The notes below the pieces were generated by a model. It worked only from the letters and a program-made list of their open reading frames with translations, was not told where the DNA came from and made no database searches. Shown here one piece after another: positions 35,187 to 43,516 of a stretch of DNA of 64,000 nt. Positions within the stretch are counted from its first letter, which is position 1. Each line of letters begins with the position of its first letter. The stretch spans positions 1 to 64,000 of the forward strand of contig NZ_LQIS01000012.1 in assembly GCF_001499905.1 (NCBI RefSeq), written 5' to 3'. The position numbers and the translations under genes were made by a program. The DNA comes from Mycobacterium sp. GA-1285 (GTDB lineage: Bacteria; Actinomycetota; Actinomycetes; Mycobacteriales; Mycobacteriaceae).

Positions 35187-35867
35187 ATGCCAACTGTGAC
35201 ATGGGCTCGGGTTGATCCGAGCCGCCGCGCCGCTGTGATCGACGCGGCAGAGGCGGAGTTCGGGGCGCACGGCTACTCGCAGGGCAGCCTGAACGTCATC
35301 GCGCGCCGCGCGGGCGTCGCGAAGGGCAGCCTGTTCCAGTACTTCGCCGACAAGCGTGACCTCTACGCGTACATCGCAGACCTCGGCAGCCAGCGGGTGC
35401 GCTCATACATCGAAGGGCGAATCCGGGAGCTCGACCCGAGCCGACCCTTCTTCGAGTTCCTCACCGATCTGCTCGACACCTGGGTGGCGTACTTCGCCGA
35501 CCACCCGCGGGACCGCGCCCTGCATGCCGCGTCGAACTTCGAAATCGACACCGACGCTAGGGTTTCGGTGCACACAGTCATCCACCGCCACTATCTGGAG
35601 GTGCTGCGGCCGCTGGTGCGCGATGCGCATGCGCGGGGTGATCTGCGTGCCGATTGCGACACCGACGCGCTGTTGTCGTTGCTGCTGATGATCTTTCCCC
35701 ACATGGCGCTGGCGCCCTATGTGCGCGGCATGGATCCGGTTCTCGGGCTCGACGACCCCACGCCTGATCAGCCGGCGCTCGCAGTGCGCAGGCTGGTATC
35801 CGTCCTCGCGGACGCATTCGCTTCTAACAGCCCAGCCCGGAAGACGCTCAAGGAGGTTCAACAATGA
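35187..35867 (+). CDS. TetR-family regulator (Rv0232-like)
   Basis: Regulator of 226 residues with an N-terminal TetR DNA-binding domain ([27 protein letters not shown] is the recognition region, given here in part as [14 protein letters not shown]) and a helical ligand-binding domain. The pairing with an R2lox gene is the same as Rv0232-Rv0233. The ATG at 35187 is 6 bp after GGAGG and preferred over the GTG at 35181. The stop overlaps the next start (ATGA). A palindromic operator in its own promoter suggests autoregulation; the inducer is unknown. Confidence 0.87.
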   Translation: MPTVTWARVDPSRRAAVIDAAEAEFGAHGYSQGSLNVIARRAGVAKGSLFQYFADKRDLYAYIADLGSQRVRSYIEGRIRELDPSRPFFEFLTDLLDTWVAYFADHPRDRALHAASNFEIDTDARVSVHTVIHRHYLEVLRPLVRDAHARGDLRADCDTDALLSLLLMIFPHMALAPYVRGMDPVLGLDDPTPDQPALAVRRLVSVLADAFASNSPARKTLKEVQQ

Positions 35868-36802
35868 CACGGAAGAACTCAGCCTCACTCGATGCGGGTG
35901 GCCTCAACTGGGACAGCCTGCCGTTGAAGTTGTTCGCCGGGGGCAATGCGAAGTTCTGGAACCCCGCCGACATCGACTTCTCCCGCGATAGGGAGGATTG
36001 GGAGTCGCTGACCGAACTCGAGCGGGACTGGGCCGCCCGGCTGTGCGCCGAGTTCATCGCGGGCGAGGAAGCGGTCACGCAGGACATCCAGCCGTTCATG
36101 GCGGCGATGCGGGCCGAGGGACGCCTCGGCGACGAGATGTATCTGACCCAGTTCGCGTTCGAGGAAGCCAAGCACACCCAGGTGTTTCGGATGTGGCTCG
36201 ACGCCGTCGGGCTGACCGAAGACCTTCACCACTACCTCGACGAGCTTCCGGCCTACCGCCAGATGTTCTACGAGGAACTGCCGAGTTCACTCGATGCGTT
36301 GACCGCCGACCCCTCCCCCGCCGCGCAGGTGCGGGCGTCGGTGACCTACAACCACGTCATTGAAGGCATGATGGCGTTGACGGGATACTATGCGTGGCAC
36401 CGCATTTGCGTTGACCGCGGAATTCTGCCCGGCATGCAGGAGTTGGTGCGGCGCATCGGCGACGACGAACGGCGCCACATGGCGTGGGGAACGTTCACCT
36501 GCCGACGTCACGTCGCCGCGGATGACTCGAACTGGAAGGTGTTCGAGGAGCGGATGAACGAACTGATTCCGTTGGCGCTGAAGAACACCGAAGATGGGTT
36601 CGCGCTGTATGACGAGGTTCCGTTCGATCTGACGATGGACGAGTTCCAGCAGTACGCGAGCGACAAGGGAATGCGGCGGTTCGGCACCATCAGCAGTGCC
36701 AGGGGCCGCCCGGTCGGCGAGATCGACCTGGACTACTCGCCCCTGACGCTGGAGGACACCTTCGCGGACGAGGACGAGAAGGCGCTGGCCGCCTCGGCAT
36801 AA
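35864..36802 (+). CDS. R2-like ligand-binding oxidase (R2lox)
   Basis: Ferritin-fold Mn/Fe oxidase of 312 residues, often misannotated as ribonucleotide reductase beta subunit. All six metal ligands known for Rv0233 occur at identical positions: E68, E101, H104, E167, E202 and H205. V71 and Y162, which form the valine-tyrosine ether crosslink, are also conserved. The motifs are [23 protein letters not shown] and [10 protein letters not shown]. The family binds a long-chain fatty acid at the metal site; the physiological substrate is unknown. It is coupled to the tetR gene by an ATGA overlap. Confidence 0.93.
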   Translation: MTRKNSASLDAGGLNWDSLPLKLFAGGNAKFWNPADIDFSRDREDWESLTELERDWAARLCAEFIAGEEAVTQDIQPFMAAMRAEGRLGDEMYLTQFAFEEAKHTQVFRMWLDAVGLTEDLHHYLDELPAYRQMFYEELPSSLDALTADPSPAAQVRASVTYNHVIEGMMALTGYYAWHRICVDRGILPGMQELVRRIGDDERRHMAWGTFTCRRHVAADDSNWKVFEERMNELIPLALKNTEDGFALYDEVPFDLTMDEFQQYASDKGMRRFGTISSARGRPVGEIDLDYSPLTLEDTFADEDEKALAASA

Positions 36803-36817
36803 GACCATCCACGCGCC

Positions 36818-37426
36818 TCACTGACGCGTCAGGAAGTACCGCACGCTGTGGTAAACCTCGCGCAGCAGCATCGGAATCTGGGTGTGGAAGGTCTTGAAGC
36901 GGCTGCTGGGCGTGGGCGACGCGTGCGCGTCAAGCCCGAGGTCGGCGGCCACACGGGTGGCACGACGCATGTGCAGCGGATCGCTGACGATGAGCACCCG
37001 GTCGACGTCATGTGCGGCAAGCAGAGGTAAGGCGTAGGCGAAATTCTGCTTCGTGGTGCGCGATTGCGTCTCGACGAGCAGACGGTCCACCGGAATCCCG
37101 GTGGCCATCAACCAATTCCGGCCTGCCTCGGCTTCGGACAGCGTGTCTCCGTGTCCAAGGCCGCCCGTCAGGACGATCCAATCGACCCGGCCAGATTCGT
37201 ACAAGGCGGCCGCGTGTCGCAGTCGCTCCTCGAACACCGGCGACGGCTCGTCGTCATCGACGGCCGCGCCCAGGACGATGGCCGCGTCCGCCGACGCCGG
37301 GTCCGACCGTCCGCTGAATGCGGTGATATCGATGGCAAGACTGAGGACTCCGACCAGTAGCAGGGCCAGAGCGATTGCGAGACTTCTGACGGGTCGTCGG
37401 CGTCGAATCGGTCCGACTGACGGCAC
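36818..37426 (-). CDS. YdcF/DUF218 family protein
   Basis: Protein of 202 residues with one N-terminal membrane helix (SLAIALALLLVGVLSLAI) and a DUF218 domain on the outer side. Typical segments are AIVLGAAV, IVLTGGLGHGDTLSEA with the conserved Gly/Glu residues, and ETQSRTTKQNFAYA followed by VLIVSDPLHMRRA. Family members include SanA and ElyC, involved in envelope integrity; YdcF itself binds S-adenosylmethionine. The specific role here is unknown. It converges on the R2lox gene at 15 bp. Confidence 0.85.
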   Translation of the reverse strand: MPSVGPIRRRRPVRSLAIALALLLVGVLSLAIDITAFSGRSDPASADAAIVLGAAVDDDEPSPVFEERLRHAAALYESGRVDWIVLTGGLGHGDTLSEAEAGRNWLMATGIPVDRLLVETQSRTTKQNFAYALPLLAAHDVDRVLIVSDPLHMRRATRVAADLGLDAHASPTPSSRFKTFHTQIPMLLREVYHSVRYFLTRQ

Positions 37427-37558
37427 CTGGCCACGATACTGGGCATTGCGCTGGTGACTCGCAGATTCGGTGGTCCTAGGGTGGGCGCCCTACACCCTGC
37501 GCGGAGACCGGCGAGTTGTCGTTCGAAGGTGCGCAGCCCTCGGTCGGCGGGTCTGTCG

Positions 37559-38310
37559 TCAGGTCACCGACACTAAGTACTCGCCGCGGAAGCGGAGGGT
37601 TCCGTCATCGGCCTCGTTCACATCTGTGGCCCAGCCAAGGTAGGTCTCGCGCACCAGGTCGTCGCCGAGTTCGGCTCGCAGGGCGATCAACGGAGGAAAG
37701 CTGCCCAGCATGAAATCGGTATAGCTCTCGGGCGAGGGTTCATCGAAATCGACGTAATGCCGCTCGAATTCGACTGACTCGCCGAGCAGCTCACGCACAT
37801 GCTCTTCGGTGCCCCACAGCACCGGTGGCTGGAAGCCCTCCGGCGGCGCGGCAGAAATCGCGCCGAGGCGTTCGAACATCTCGCCGATGGCGCCGTTTGG
37901 CGTCCAGCAAGCGACCGCAATGCGACCCTCCGGCCGGCACACGCGGAGCAGTTCATCCGCGGTGCGCTTGTGGTCGGGCGCGAACATGTGGCCGATCGCG
38001 GAAATGACTCGGTCGAAGCTATCGTCCTCGAATGGAAGGGCTGGGCATCGCCTACCCGCCAGTCGATCTCTACGTTGGCCTCGGTGCCGCGTTGTCGGGC
38101 AATCGCGATCAGGCCCGGCGAGAAGTCCAGGCCGCATACATGCGCCCCCAGCCTAGCCGCCGGGATGGATGCGTTGCCGGTGCCGCATGCGACGTCAAGC
38201 ACGGCCATCCCCGCTTCGATACCCACCCGCCCAATCAGGACGTCGGCGATGGACGTCACCTTCTCTGCTACCGCCCGATAGTCGCCGGTCCCCCACATGT
38301 CATCGGTCAT
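37559..38310 (-). pseudogene. Class I SAM-dependent methyltransferase interrupted by a frameshift
   Basis: The N-terminal half (from ATG at 38310, MTDDMWGTGDYRAVAEKV, with SAM loop LDVACGTGNASIPAARLG) and the C-terminal half (from LPFEDDSFDRVIS, through VCRPEGRIAVACWTPNG, to the stop at 37559) are in different frames. The break lies at about 38041: the sequence reads GDAQ-PF in one frame and ALPFEDDSFD in the other. Restoring one C on the plus strand next to 38041 would give the usual GDAQALPFEDDSFD and a 250-residue protein. It is a recent mutation or a sequence error. A second intact methyltransferase lies divergently 100 bp away. Confidence 0.82.
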
Positions 38311-38409
38311 GACGATCAGCCTGCGCCGATTCCGGCCGACAAGGAAGAGGATCCTTCCCATCGGTAGACTCGGGGACCTGGACGGGCCGGCGGGCGATAA
38401 TCTCGCGGC

Positions 38410-39081
38410 ATGCCCAATGAAGTCAGCGGCGACGGGTATCCAGCCGTCGGTGCTCGGGCGACCTATGACGCGGTCGCAGCTGCATACGACGCCGCGTTCG
38501 CCGATGAACTTGACGCCAAGCCCCTGGACCGCGCTCTTCTGACGGCATTCGCGGATCTTGCCGGCCCGGGCCTCATCTGCGACATCGGTTGTGGCCCTGG
38601 GCATATCACTCGTTTCCTAGCAGACCGACACGCAGAGATCATCGGCCTAGACCTCTCCGCGGCGATGATCGAAATAGCTCGCCAGCATGCCCCCCGCCTG
38701 GCTTTCACGGTGGGTTCGATGCTGAACCTGCCGGTTGCGAACAATGCCTTGGGTGGTGCGGTGTCGCTGTATTCGATCATCCACCTGACGCCTTCCGAGC
38801 GCTCCGCGGCGTTCCACGAGTTCGCCCGGGTGGTACGGCCAGGGGGATGGCTCCTGCTTGCCTTTCACGTCGATAGCATCGAGTTCGCGGCCGGCGACAT
38901 CAATCACCTCAAGAGCTGGTTCGGGGAGCCCGTTGAACTCGACGGGTACTTCCTCGAGCCCGACGACGTGGTCTCGCAGCTTGTGGCGGCTGGGTTCACC
39001 CTCGAAGTGCGGCTAGAGCGAAAGCCCCTTGAGCGCGTCGAGTACCCCAGTCGTCGCTGTTATCTCTTCGCCCATCGCTGA
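38410..39081 (+). CDS. Class I SAM-dependent methyltransferase
   Basis: Methyltransferase of 223 residues. Motif I is ICDIGCGPGHITRFLA, the acidic end of beta-2 is IIGLDLSAAM, and the post-motif region is VVRPGGWLLLAFHV. The substrate is unknown; small-molecule acceptors are usual for this methyltransferase_11/25 type. It is divergent from the frameshifted methyltransferase but not a close copy. The start is ATG at 38410. Confidence 0.85.
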   Translation: MPNEVSGDGYPAVGARATYDAVAAAYDAAFADELDAKPLDRALLTAFADLAGPGLICDIGCGPGHITRFLADRHAEIIGLDLSAAMIEIARQHAPRLAFTVGSMLNLPVANNALGGAVSLYSIIHLTPSERSAAFHEFARVVRPGGWLLLAFHVDSIEFAAGDINHLKSWFGEPVELDGYFLEPDDVVSQLVAAGFTLEVRLERKPLERVEYPSRRCYLFAHR

Positions 39082-39168
39082 CACGCACTGACAAGCACTG
39101 CCGATCGTGATGATCGCTTCCCTACGGGCTCTAACCGCCGTGAAATGCGTTCTAACCGGTACAAACAA

Positions 39169-39233
39169 GGTGCCCACAGTCGGAGTCGAACCGACACTGG
39201 GCGGATTTGAGCCGCTTCCTCGGCTCTAAGTCC
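39169..39233 (-). pseudogene. Partial tRNA-Leu copy with an 18-nt hairpin inserted in the anticodon loop
   Basis: Bases 39169-39208 match 39764-39803 of the intact tRNA-Leu region at 38 of 40 positions, covering the acceptor 3' strand, T arm, variable loop and 3' anticodon stem. Then 18 bases (39209-39226) form a perfect 6-bp hairpin on the tRNA strand, GAGCCG-AGGAAG-CGGCTC. After it TAAGTCC (39227-39233) resumes the tRNA sequence exactly. Beyond that, similarity is lost, and the 5' acceptor and D arm are missing, so it cannot make a normal tRNA. Confidence 0.75.
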
Positions 39234-39248
39234 GGTGCGGTACAGAGG

Positions 39249-39644
39249 TCAACCCGCCGAGCCCACATTCGTCAGCAGCACGGCTGCCTCGTTGTAGGGA
39301 AACGCTCGGTAGAGCAGGCGAGAACGCGGAATGACGAGGGCCGCGGCATCGGCCTTGCTGACCACCCGCGGGTTGACGAGCGTGACAGCCCGTCCACGCT
39401 TGCGTAGCACCGTCGGTCCGCCGGCCAGCACGTTCTTCAGCCAGTCCGTCTGTAGGCCGTAGCCGATAAGGATCGCGTAGCCATCATGGGTCTTGAATAC
39501 CAGAAGGGGCGTTCGATATCGCTTACCCGACTTCCGCCCGACGTGCTCGAGCGTCCCGAGGTTCGGAAGCCACGGTGTGATCGTGCGAGCCGCCGGATTG
39601 GTGACTCGCTTGTTGAAATCTGCGATTCGGCGAGAAACGCGCAT
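39249..39644 (-). CDS. Deazaflavin (F420)-dependent nitroreductase-family protein
   Basis: Protein of 131 residues of the Ddn/split-beta-barrel family. The segments LEHVGRKSGKRYRTPLLVF and YGLQTDWLKNVLAGGP match the F420-binding and substrate regions of Ddn-like enzymes, which reduce quinones or nitro compounds with F420H2. The start is ATG at 39644. The gene lies between the two tRNA-Leu-derived sequences, in the same orientation. The mycobacterial hallmark cofactor F420 fits the host. Confidence 0.82.
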   Translation of the reverse strand: MRVSRRIADFNKRVTNPAARTITPWLPNLGTLEHVGRKSGKRYRTPLLVFKTHDGYAILIGYGLQTDWLKNVLAGGPTVLRKRGRAVTLVNPRVVSKADAAALVIPRSRLLYRAFPYNEAAVLLTNVGSAG

Positions 39645-39765
39645 TCTCGGAGTCTAGGTATTGGTCGAAGTTCTTCGCTGACGCGGTGCTGCCGCGGGGA
39701 GCTGCCAACCACAGCGACCGCTCGACTCTTCGAGTCGCAATCGACCCCTGCCTGCAAGACTCCGG

Positions 39766-39839
39766 TGCCCCCAGTCGGACTCGAACCGACACTGGGCGGA
39801 TTTTAAGTCCGCTGCCTCTGCCAATTGGGCTATGGGGGC
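39766..39839 (-). tRNA. tRNA-Leu (anticodon TAA)
   Basis: A 74-nt cloverleaf on the minus strand: acceptor GCCCCCA/TGGGGGC with discriminator A, a 3-bp D stem, anticodon stem GCGGA/TCCGC with loop CTTAAAA, a 5-nt variable loop CCAGT, and T arm GTCGG-TTCGAGT-CCGAC. The anticodon TAA reads UUA, hence Leu. CCA is not encoded. The short variable loop is unusual, because bacterial tRNA-Leu normally has a long variable arm. Confidence 0.88.
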
Positions 39840-39965
39840 CGCCGCTATCAGCGTGCCGACGAGCACGCTACCGCGCGCAATCGTCGCGCAACCCGACATG
39901 GCGCGCCCAAGGCAAGCTCAAGATAATCTCGACGTGCTGGTCGTTCCACTAGGAAAGGCACGAAG

Positions 39966-40310
39966 ATGTCAGCGGTGACGAGGTTCCGCAACGGTCGGCG
40001 GCTCAGAATCGCCGGTGGTCTCGCGCTCGCGTCGGCGGCGCCAATACTTACGGCTGTCGTCGCTGCCTCGCCAAGCGGTCCCAGTCAGTTAGCAGCCTGC
40101 CCAGCCGGCGAGGACAGCGACCTCTACAGCGGGACGTGCGTGCCCTTCCTGGTGCCCAACACCGCCTCAGCGGTCAACAACGCCTGCCCGCCCGGAGTCA
40201 GCGGCGCCGAATGCACCGGCTCGACCGGCAATCAAGTGCCACCCCACGCGCCGCCCGGACCGTCGCCCGAGTTACAAGAACTGGAAGACGTCGTCACGCC
40301 GGGCTACTAG
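39966..40310 (+). CDS. Secreted Pro/Gly-rich protein with cysteines
   Basis: Protein of 114 residues with an N-terminal signal segment (AGGLALASAAPILTAVVAA) and a disordered mature part. It holds four cysteines in CPAGEDSDLYSGTCVPF and ACPPGVSGAEC, then a proline-rich tail. This short type, with the SGTCVPFLVP motif, recurs in mycobacteria; the function is unknown. An AGGAAAGGC site precedes the ATG. The end overlaps the convergent recQ-like gene by 17 bp. Confidence 0.75.
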   Translation: MSAVTRFRNGRRLRIAGGLALASAAPILTAVVAASPSGPSQLAACPAGEDSDLYSGTCVPFLVPNTASAVNNACPPGVSGAECTGSTGNQVPPHAPPGPSPELQELEDVVTPGY

Positions 40311-41916
40311 CCGCGCGCACATCGAGCAGATCGTTGTGCCGCACCGCGTCGACGTCCAGCGTCCGGTACCCGTAGAGGTCGAACAACACGGTGATCCGGT
40401 CCGCGTCTCCGCCGAGCACGGTGCCCGCACCCCATTCGCGATGTTCGACGGCCGTTCCCATGGCGATGGCCGACTCACCGCGGTCGGTGGCCGTGTGGTC
40501 GCGGCAGCGGTCACAGTTGCCGCACGCCTCGGGCAGGTAATCACCGAAGTAGGCCAACAGGAACTGCCTGCGGCAGTCCGGCGTCTCGGCGTAGGAACGC
40601 ATCATCTCCACACGCGTCCGATCGACCCGCTCCCCGATCTCGGCCATCTCCACGGCCCTGCGTACCGCGTCATCGGCGCGCATACCGGTGCTGGTGAACC
40701 CCGACCTGGCCGACTCCACCGCGCCCGCCTGCTCAAGCAAATTGATCGACGACGTGAGCCGGCGGCCACGCTCGCCGAGTTCCTCGCGGATTTGCTTGAG
40801 CCGCTTCGGCTTCCGGACATCCAGAGCACCGTACACCCGCCGCAGCAACTCCTCGTCCGGGTTGCGGGTGGCGTAGAAGTTCCCGAGCGTGAGGTCCTCC
40901 GCCCGGTAAAACAGAATGGCGTCCGCGGGACCGTCGTCACGGCCGGCCCGCCCGATCTGCTGGTAGTACGCGTCGACGGAGACCGGCACCGATGCGTGCA
41001 CCACGAATCGGACATTCGGTTTGTCGATGCCCATGCCGAACGCCGAAGTGGCCACGACGACACCGACCTCGTCATCGCGGAACCCATCGTGAACTTCGTT
41101 GCGCTGCTTGGTGTTCAGCCCGGCGTGATAGCTGACGGCGGACACCCCGCGCTGCGTCAGCTGCTCGGCATAGAACTCGGTGTCCCTGCGGGTGGCGCAG
41201 TACAGCAGGCCCGGCCGCGCGAGCTGCTGCACCAGATCGAGAACGTCCTGGCGTTTGCGCGCGTCGTCGATGTGGTGGCGGACGTCGAGCGAGATGTTCG
41301 GCCGATCGAATCCGCCGGCGATCACCGTCGGCTCACGCAGGCCCAGGAAGTCGGCGATCTCGCGACGGACCACCGCCGACGCCGTCGCGGTCAGCGCGGC
41401 GACCGGCGGCCGGCCCAACCGCTCGATCGCATCGCCGACCCGAAGGTACGTGGGCCGAAACTCATGTCCCCACGCCGACACGCAGTGCGCCTCGTCGACG
41501 ACGACGAGCGACGGCTTCACCGCGGCCAGCCGCTTCATCACATCGTCCTTCATCAGCTGCTCTGGCCCGAGAAACACATACCGGACCTCACCGCGCTCAA
41601 CGGCGGCCCACGCCCGGTCGAGGGCCTTCGCGCCCTGCCGCGAGTTGATCGCCACCGCATCGGGAGCATCGGACTCCTCGAGCGCGGCGATCTGGTCGTA
41701 CTGCAACGCAATCAACGGCGATATCACGATGACCGCACGCGGCAGCAGCACCGCGGGAACCTGGTAGATCGCCGACTTACCCGAGCCGGTCGGCATCACC
41801 GCCAGCACGTCGCGACCATCCAGGATCGCGGTCATCGCCTCGAGTTGCTCTGGCCGCAGCGTCTGCCATCCGAACACCTTCTGGGCGACGTCGCGTAACC
41901 GATCGGAGTCGTTCAC
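40294..41916 (-). CDS. recQ: RecQ-family ATP-dependent DNA helicase
   Basis: 3'-5' superfamily 2 helicase of 540 residues. Walker A is PTGSGKSAIYQVPA, motif II is VVDEAHCVSAWGHEF, and the late helicase motifs include FGMGIDKPNVRF and YYQQIGRAGRDDGPA. The RecQ zinc-binding cysteines are in CRRQFLLAYFG...CGNCDRC. Instead of an HRDC domain, the last 60 residues (VEHREWGAGTVLGG...LFDLYGYRTLDV) look like a DUF3553-type tail. It should act in recombination and repair. The start is ATG at 41916, 4 bp after the FAD-oxidoreductase stop, so the two may be one transcript. Confidence 0.9.
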   Translation of the reverse strand: MNDSDRLRDVAQKVFGWQTLRPEQLEAMTAILDGRDVLAVMPTGSGKSAIYQVPAVLLPRAVIVISPLIALQYDQIAALEESDAPDAVAINSRQGAKALDRAWAAVERGEVRYVFLGPEQLMKDDVMKRLAAVKPSLVVVDEAHCVSAWGHEFRPTYLRVGDAIERLGRPPVAALTATASAVVRREIADFLGLREPTVIAGGFDRPNISLDVRHHIDDARKRQDVLDLVQQLARPGLLYCATRRDTEFYAEQLTQRGVSAVSYHAGLNTKQRNEVHDGFRDDEVGVVVATSAFGMGIDKPNVRFVVHASVPVSVDAYYQQIGRAGRDDGPADAILFYRAEDLTLGNFYATRNPDEELLRRVYGALDVRKPKRLKQIREELGERGRRLTSSINLLEQAGAVESARSGFTSTGMRADDAVRRAVEMAEIGERVDRTRVEMMRSYAETPDCRRQFLLAYFGDYLPEACGNCDRCRDHTATDRGESAIAMGTAVEHREWGAGTVLGGDADRITVLFDLYGYRTLDVDAVRHNDLLDVRAASSPA

Positions 41917-41920
41917 CGGC

Positions 41921-43516
41921 TCATCGCGTCATTAGCGACAGGATCGCGCGGTTGACCTGTCGGCGTGGCCAACCCAACCGCCCCGCGGCCGAAAGCGCGG
42001 CGCGCGCCGCATTGCGGCCGCACACACCGTGCACTCCCCCACCCGGCGACGCGCCCGCGCTGCCGAGGAAGACGTTCTCGACCGGCGTCTCCGCGCCGCC
42101 GAAACCCGGGAACGGCCGGAAGATCAACTGCTGGAACAACTGTGACGTTCCGCCGTTCACCGCACCGGCATGCAGATTCGCGTCACTGGCCTCCAGGTCC
42201 GACGGCCGCTGAATCGACTTGCCGACGATGTGGTCGCTGAACCCCGGTGCGTGCTTCTCCAACACCACGTCCACCGCCGCCGACAGCTGGTCAGCGGAAG
42301 CATCGTCGGCGACACCTCGTGGCAGATGCGTGTACGCCCAGGCACTTTCGGTGCCCGCCGGTGAGCGAGTCGGATCGGCGGTGGTCATCTGCCCGAACAG
42401 CAGGAACGGATGCAGCGGCACGGTGCCGGTGTTGAGGTCGGCCATCCACCGGATCAGGCCGTCATGGTCGGCGCCGAGATGGACCGTTCCGGCCTCGCTC
42501 AGGCTCTCAGAACGCCATGGGATCGGTGCGTCGAGTGCATAGTTGATCTTCAACACCGGTGTGTCCCAGACGAACCGGTCGATGCTCTGGACCACCGATT
42601 CGGGCAGGGCGTCGGACGGAAGCAGCTCACGGTACAGCAGCGGCGCTGAGGTATCGGCGATCACCGCTCGACGCACTCGCACGGTCTCGCCGCCCGCGGT
42701 GTGGACGGACACCGCGCGTCGGCCTCGGACGTCGATTTGATCGACCCGCTGCCCGCACTGGATGCGGGCGCCCGCCGACGTCGCCCGGTTCACCAGCGCC
42801 GCCGTCAGTTGGCCCGCGCCGCCGACCGGGACGGGAAAGCCGCCGTCCTGCGCCATCATGATCAGCATGTATCCCATGACGCCGCTGCCCGGCGCGTCGA
42901 TGGGAACATCGGCGTGCATCGCGTTGCCCAACAACAGGAGTCGCGCGGCCTCGCCTTCGAACAGCTGCTTGCCCATCACCCCCGCGGGCAGAAGCAGCAG
43001 ATGCGCCAGCCGCAGCGCCTCGGCGGTACCCAGCTCGCGCAGCAGGCCTACCGCCCCACGCATCGGTGGGAACGGCGCGAACAACGTCTCCAGCAACGGT
43101 TCCTTGATGCGCTGCCACTGGGCGAACAAGTTGCGCCAGCGTGCCCCGTCACCGGGTGTGCGACGGTCGAGATCCCCTGCTGTGCGGTCGAGTTCGCGCC
43201 AGATCAGCGGAGCGTCCTCGTCGTCTGCGGAGCTCGCGTGGCCGACGACCGCCGGCGAGTGTGACCATCGCAGCCCGTGGTCCTCGAGGTGCAGTGCCTT
43301 GAGCGCGGGTGAAGTGACCGACAGCGGATAGAACGCGCTGTACAGGTCGCTGACATAGCCGGGAAACAACTCGGCGCTCTTGACCGCGCCGCCGGGTTGT
43401 TCCTGCTCTTCGAGAACCAGCACATCCCAGCCCTCGTCGGCGAGCATGGCCGCGGCAACCAAACCGTTGTGGCCGGCCCCGATCACCACAGCATCGGCGG
43501 AGCCCGACACGCTCAC
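41921..43516 (-). CDS. Phytoene-desaturase-like FAD-dependent oxidoreductase
   Basis: FAD protein of 531 residues of the COG1233 type. The dinucleotide fold is VVIGAGHNGLVAAAMLA, followed by VLVLEEQEQPGGAVKSAE, and the C-terminal FAD motif is GSAGASPGGGVHGVCGRNAA. Homologues include retinol saturases and carotenoid desaturases, but no carotenoid genes are nearby. Its GTG start overlaps the stop of the SDR gene (GTGA), so the pair is translationally coupled and could act in sequence on one lipid-like substrate; this is inference. Confidence 0.83.
   Translation of the reverse strand: MSVSGSADAVVIGAGHNGLVAAAMLADEGWDVLVLEEQEQPGGAVKSAELFPGYVSDLYSAFYPLSVTSPALKALHLEDHGLRWSHSPAVVGHASSADDEDAPLIWRELDRTAGDLDRRTPGDGARWRNLFAQWQRIKEPLLETLFAPFPPMRGAVGLLRELGTAEALRLAHLLLLPAGVMGKQLFEGEAARLLLLGNAMHADVPIDAPGSGVMGYMLIMMAQDGGFPVPVGGAGQLTAALVNRATSAGARIQCGQRVDQIDVRGRRAVSVHTAGGETVRVRRAVIADTSAPLLYRELLPSDALPESVVQSIDRFVWDTPVLKINYALDAPIPWRSESLSEAGTVHLGADHDGLIRWMADLNTGTVPLHPFLLFGQMTTADPTRSPAGTESAWAYTHLPRGVADDASADQLSAAVDVVLEKHAPGFSDHIVGKSIQRPSDLEASDANLHAGAVNGGTSQLFQQLIFRPFPGFGGAETPVENVFLGSAGASPGGGVHGVCGRNAARAALSAAGRLGWPRRQVNRAILSLMTR

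Noticed and set aside
35864..36802. R2lox gene as ribonucleotide reductase beta subunit
   Set aside because: The exact R2lox ligand set, the V71/Y162 crosslink pair and the TetR neighbour point to R2lox; no nrdE/nrdA gene is near.
38028..38050. Programmed frameshift in the methyltransferase gene
   Set aside because: No slippery heptamer with downstream structure is evident, and a one-base loss explains the break fully.
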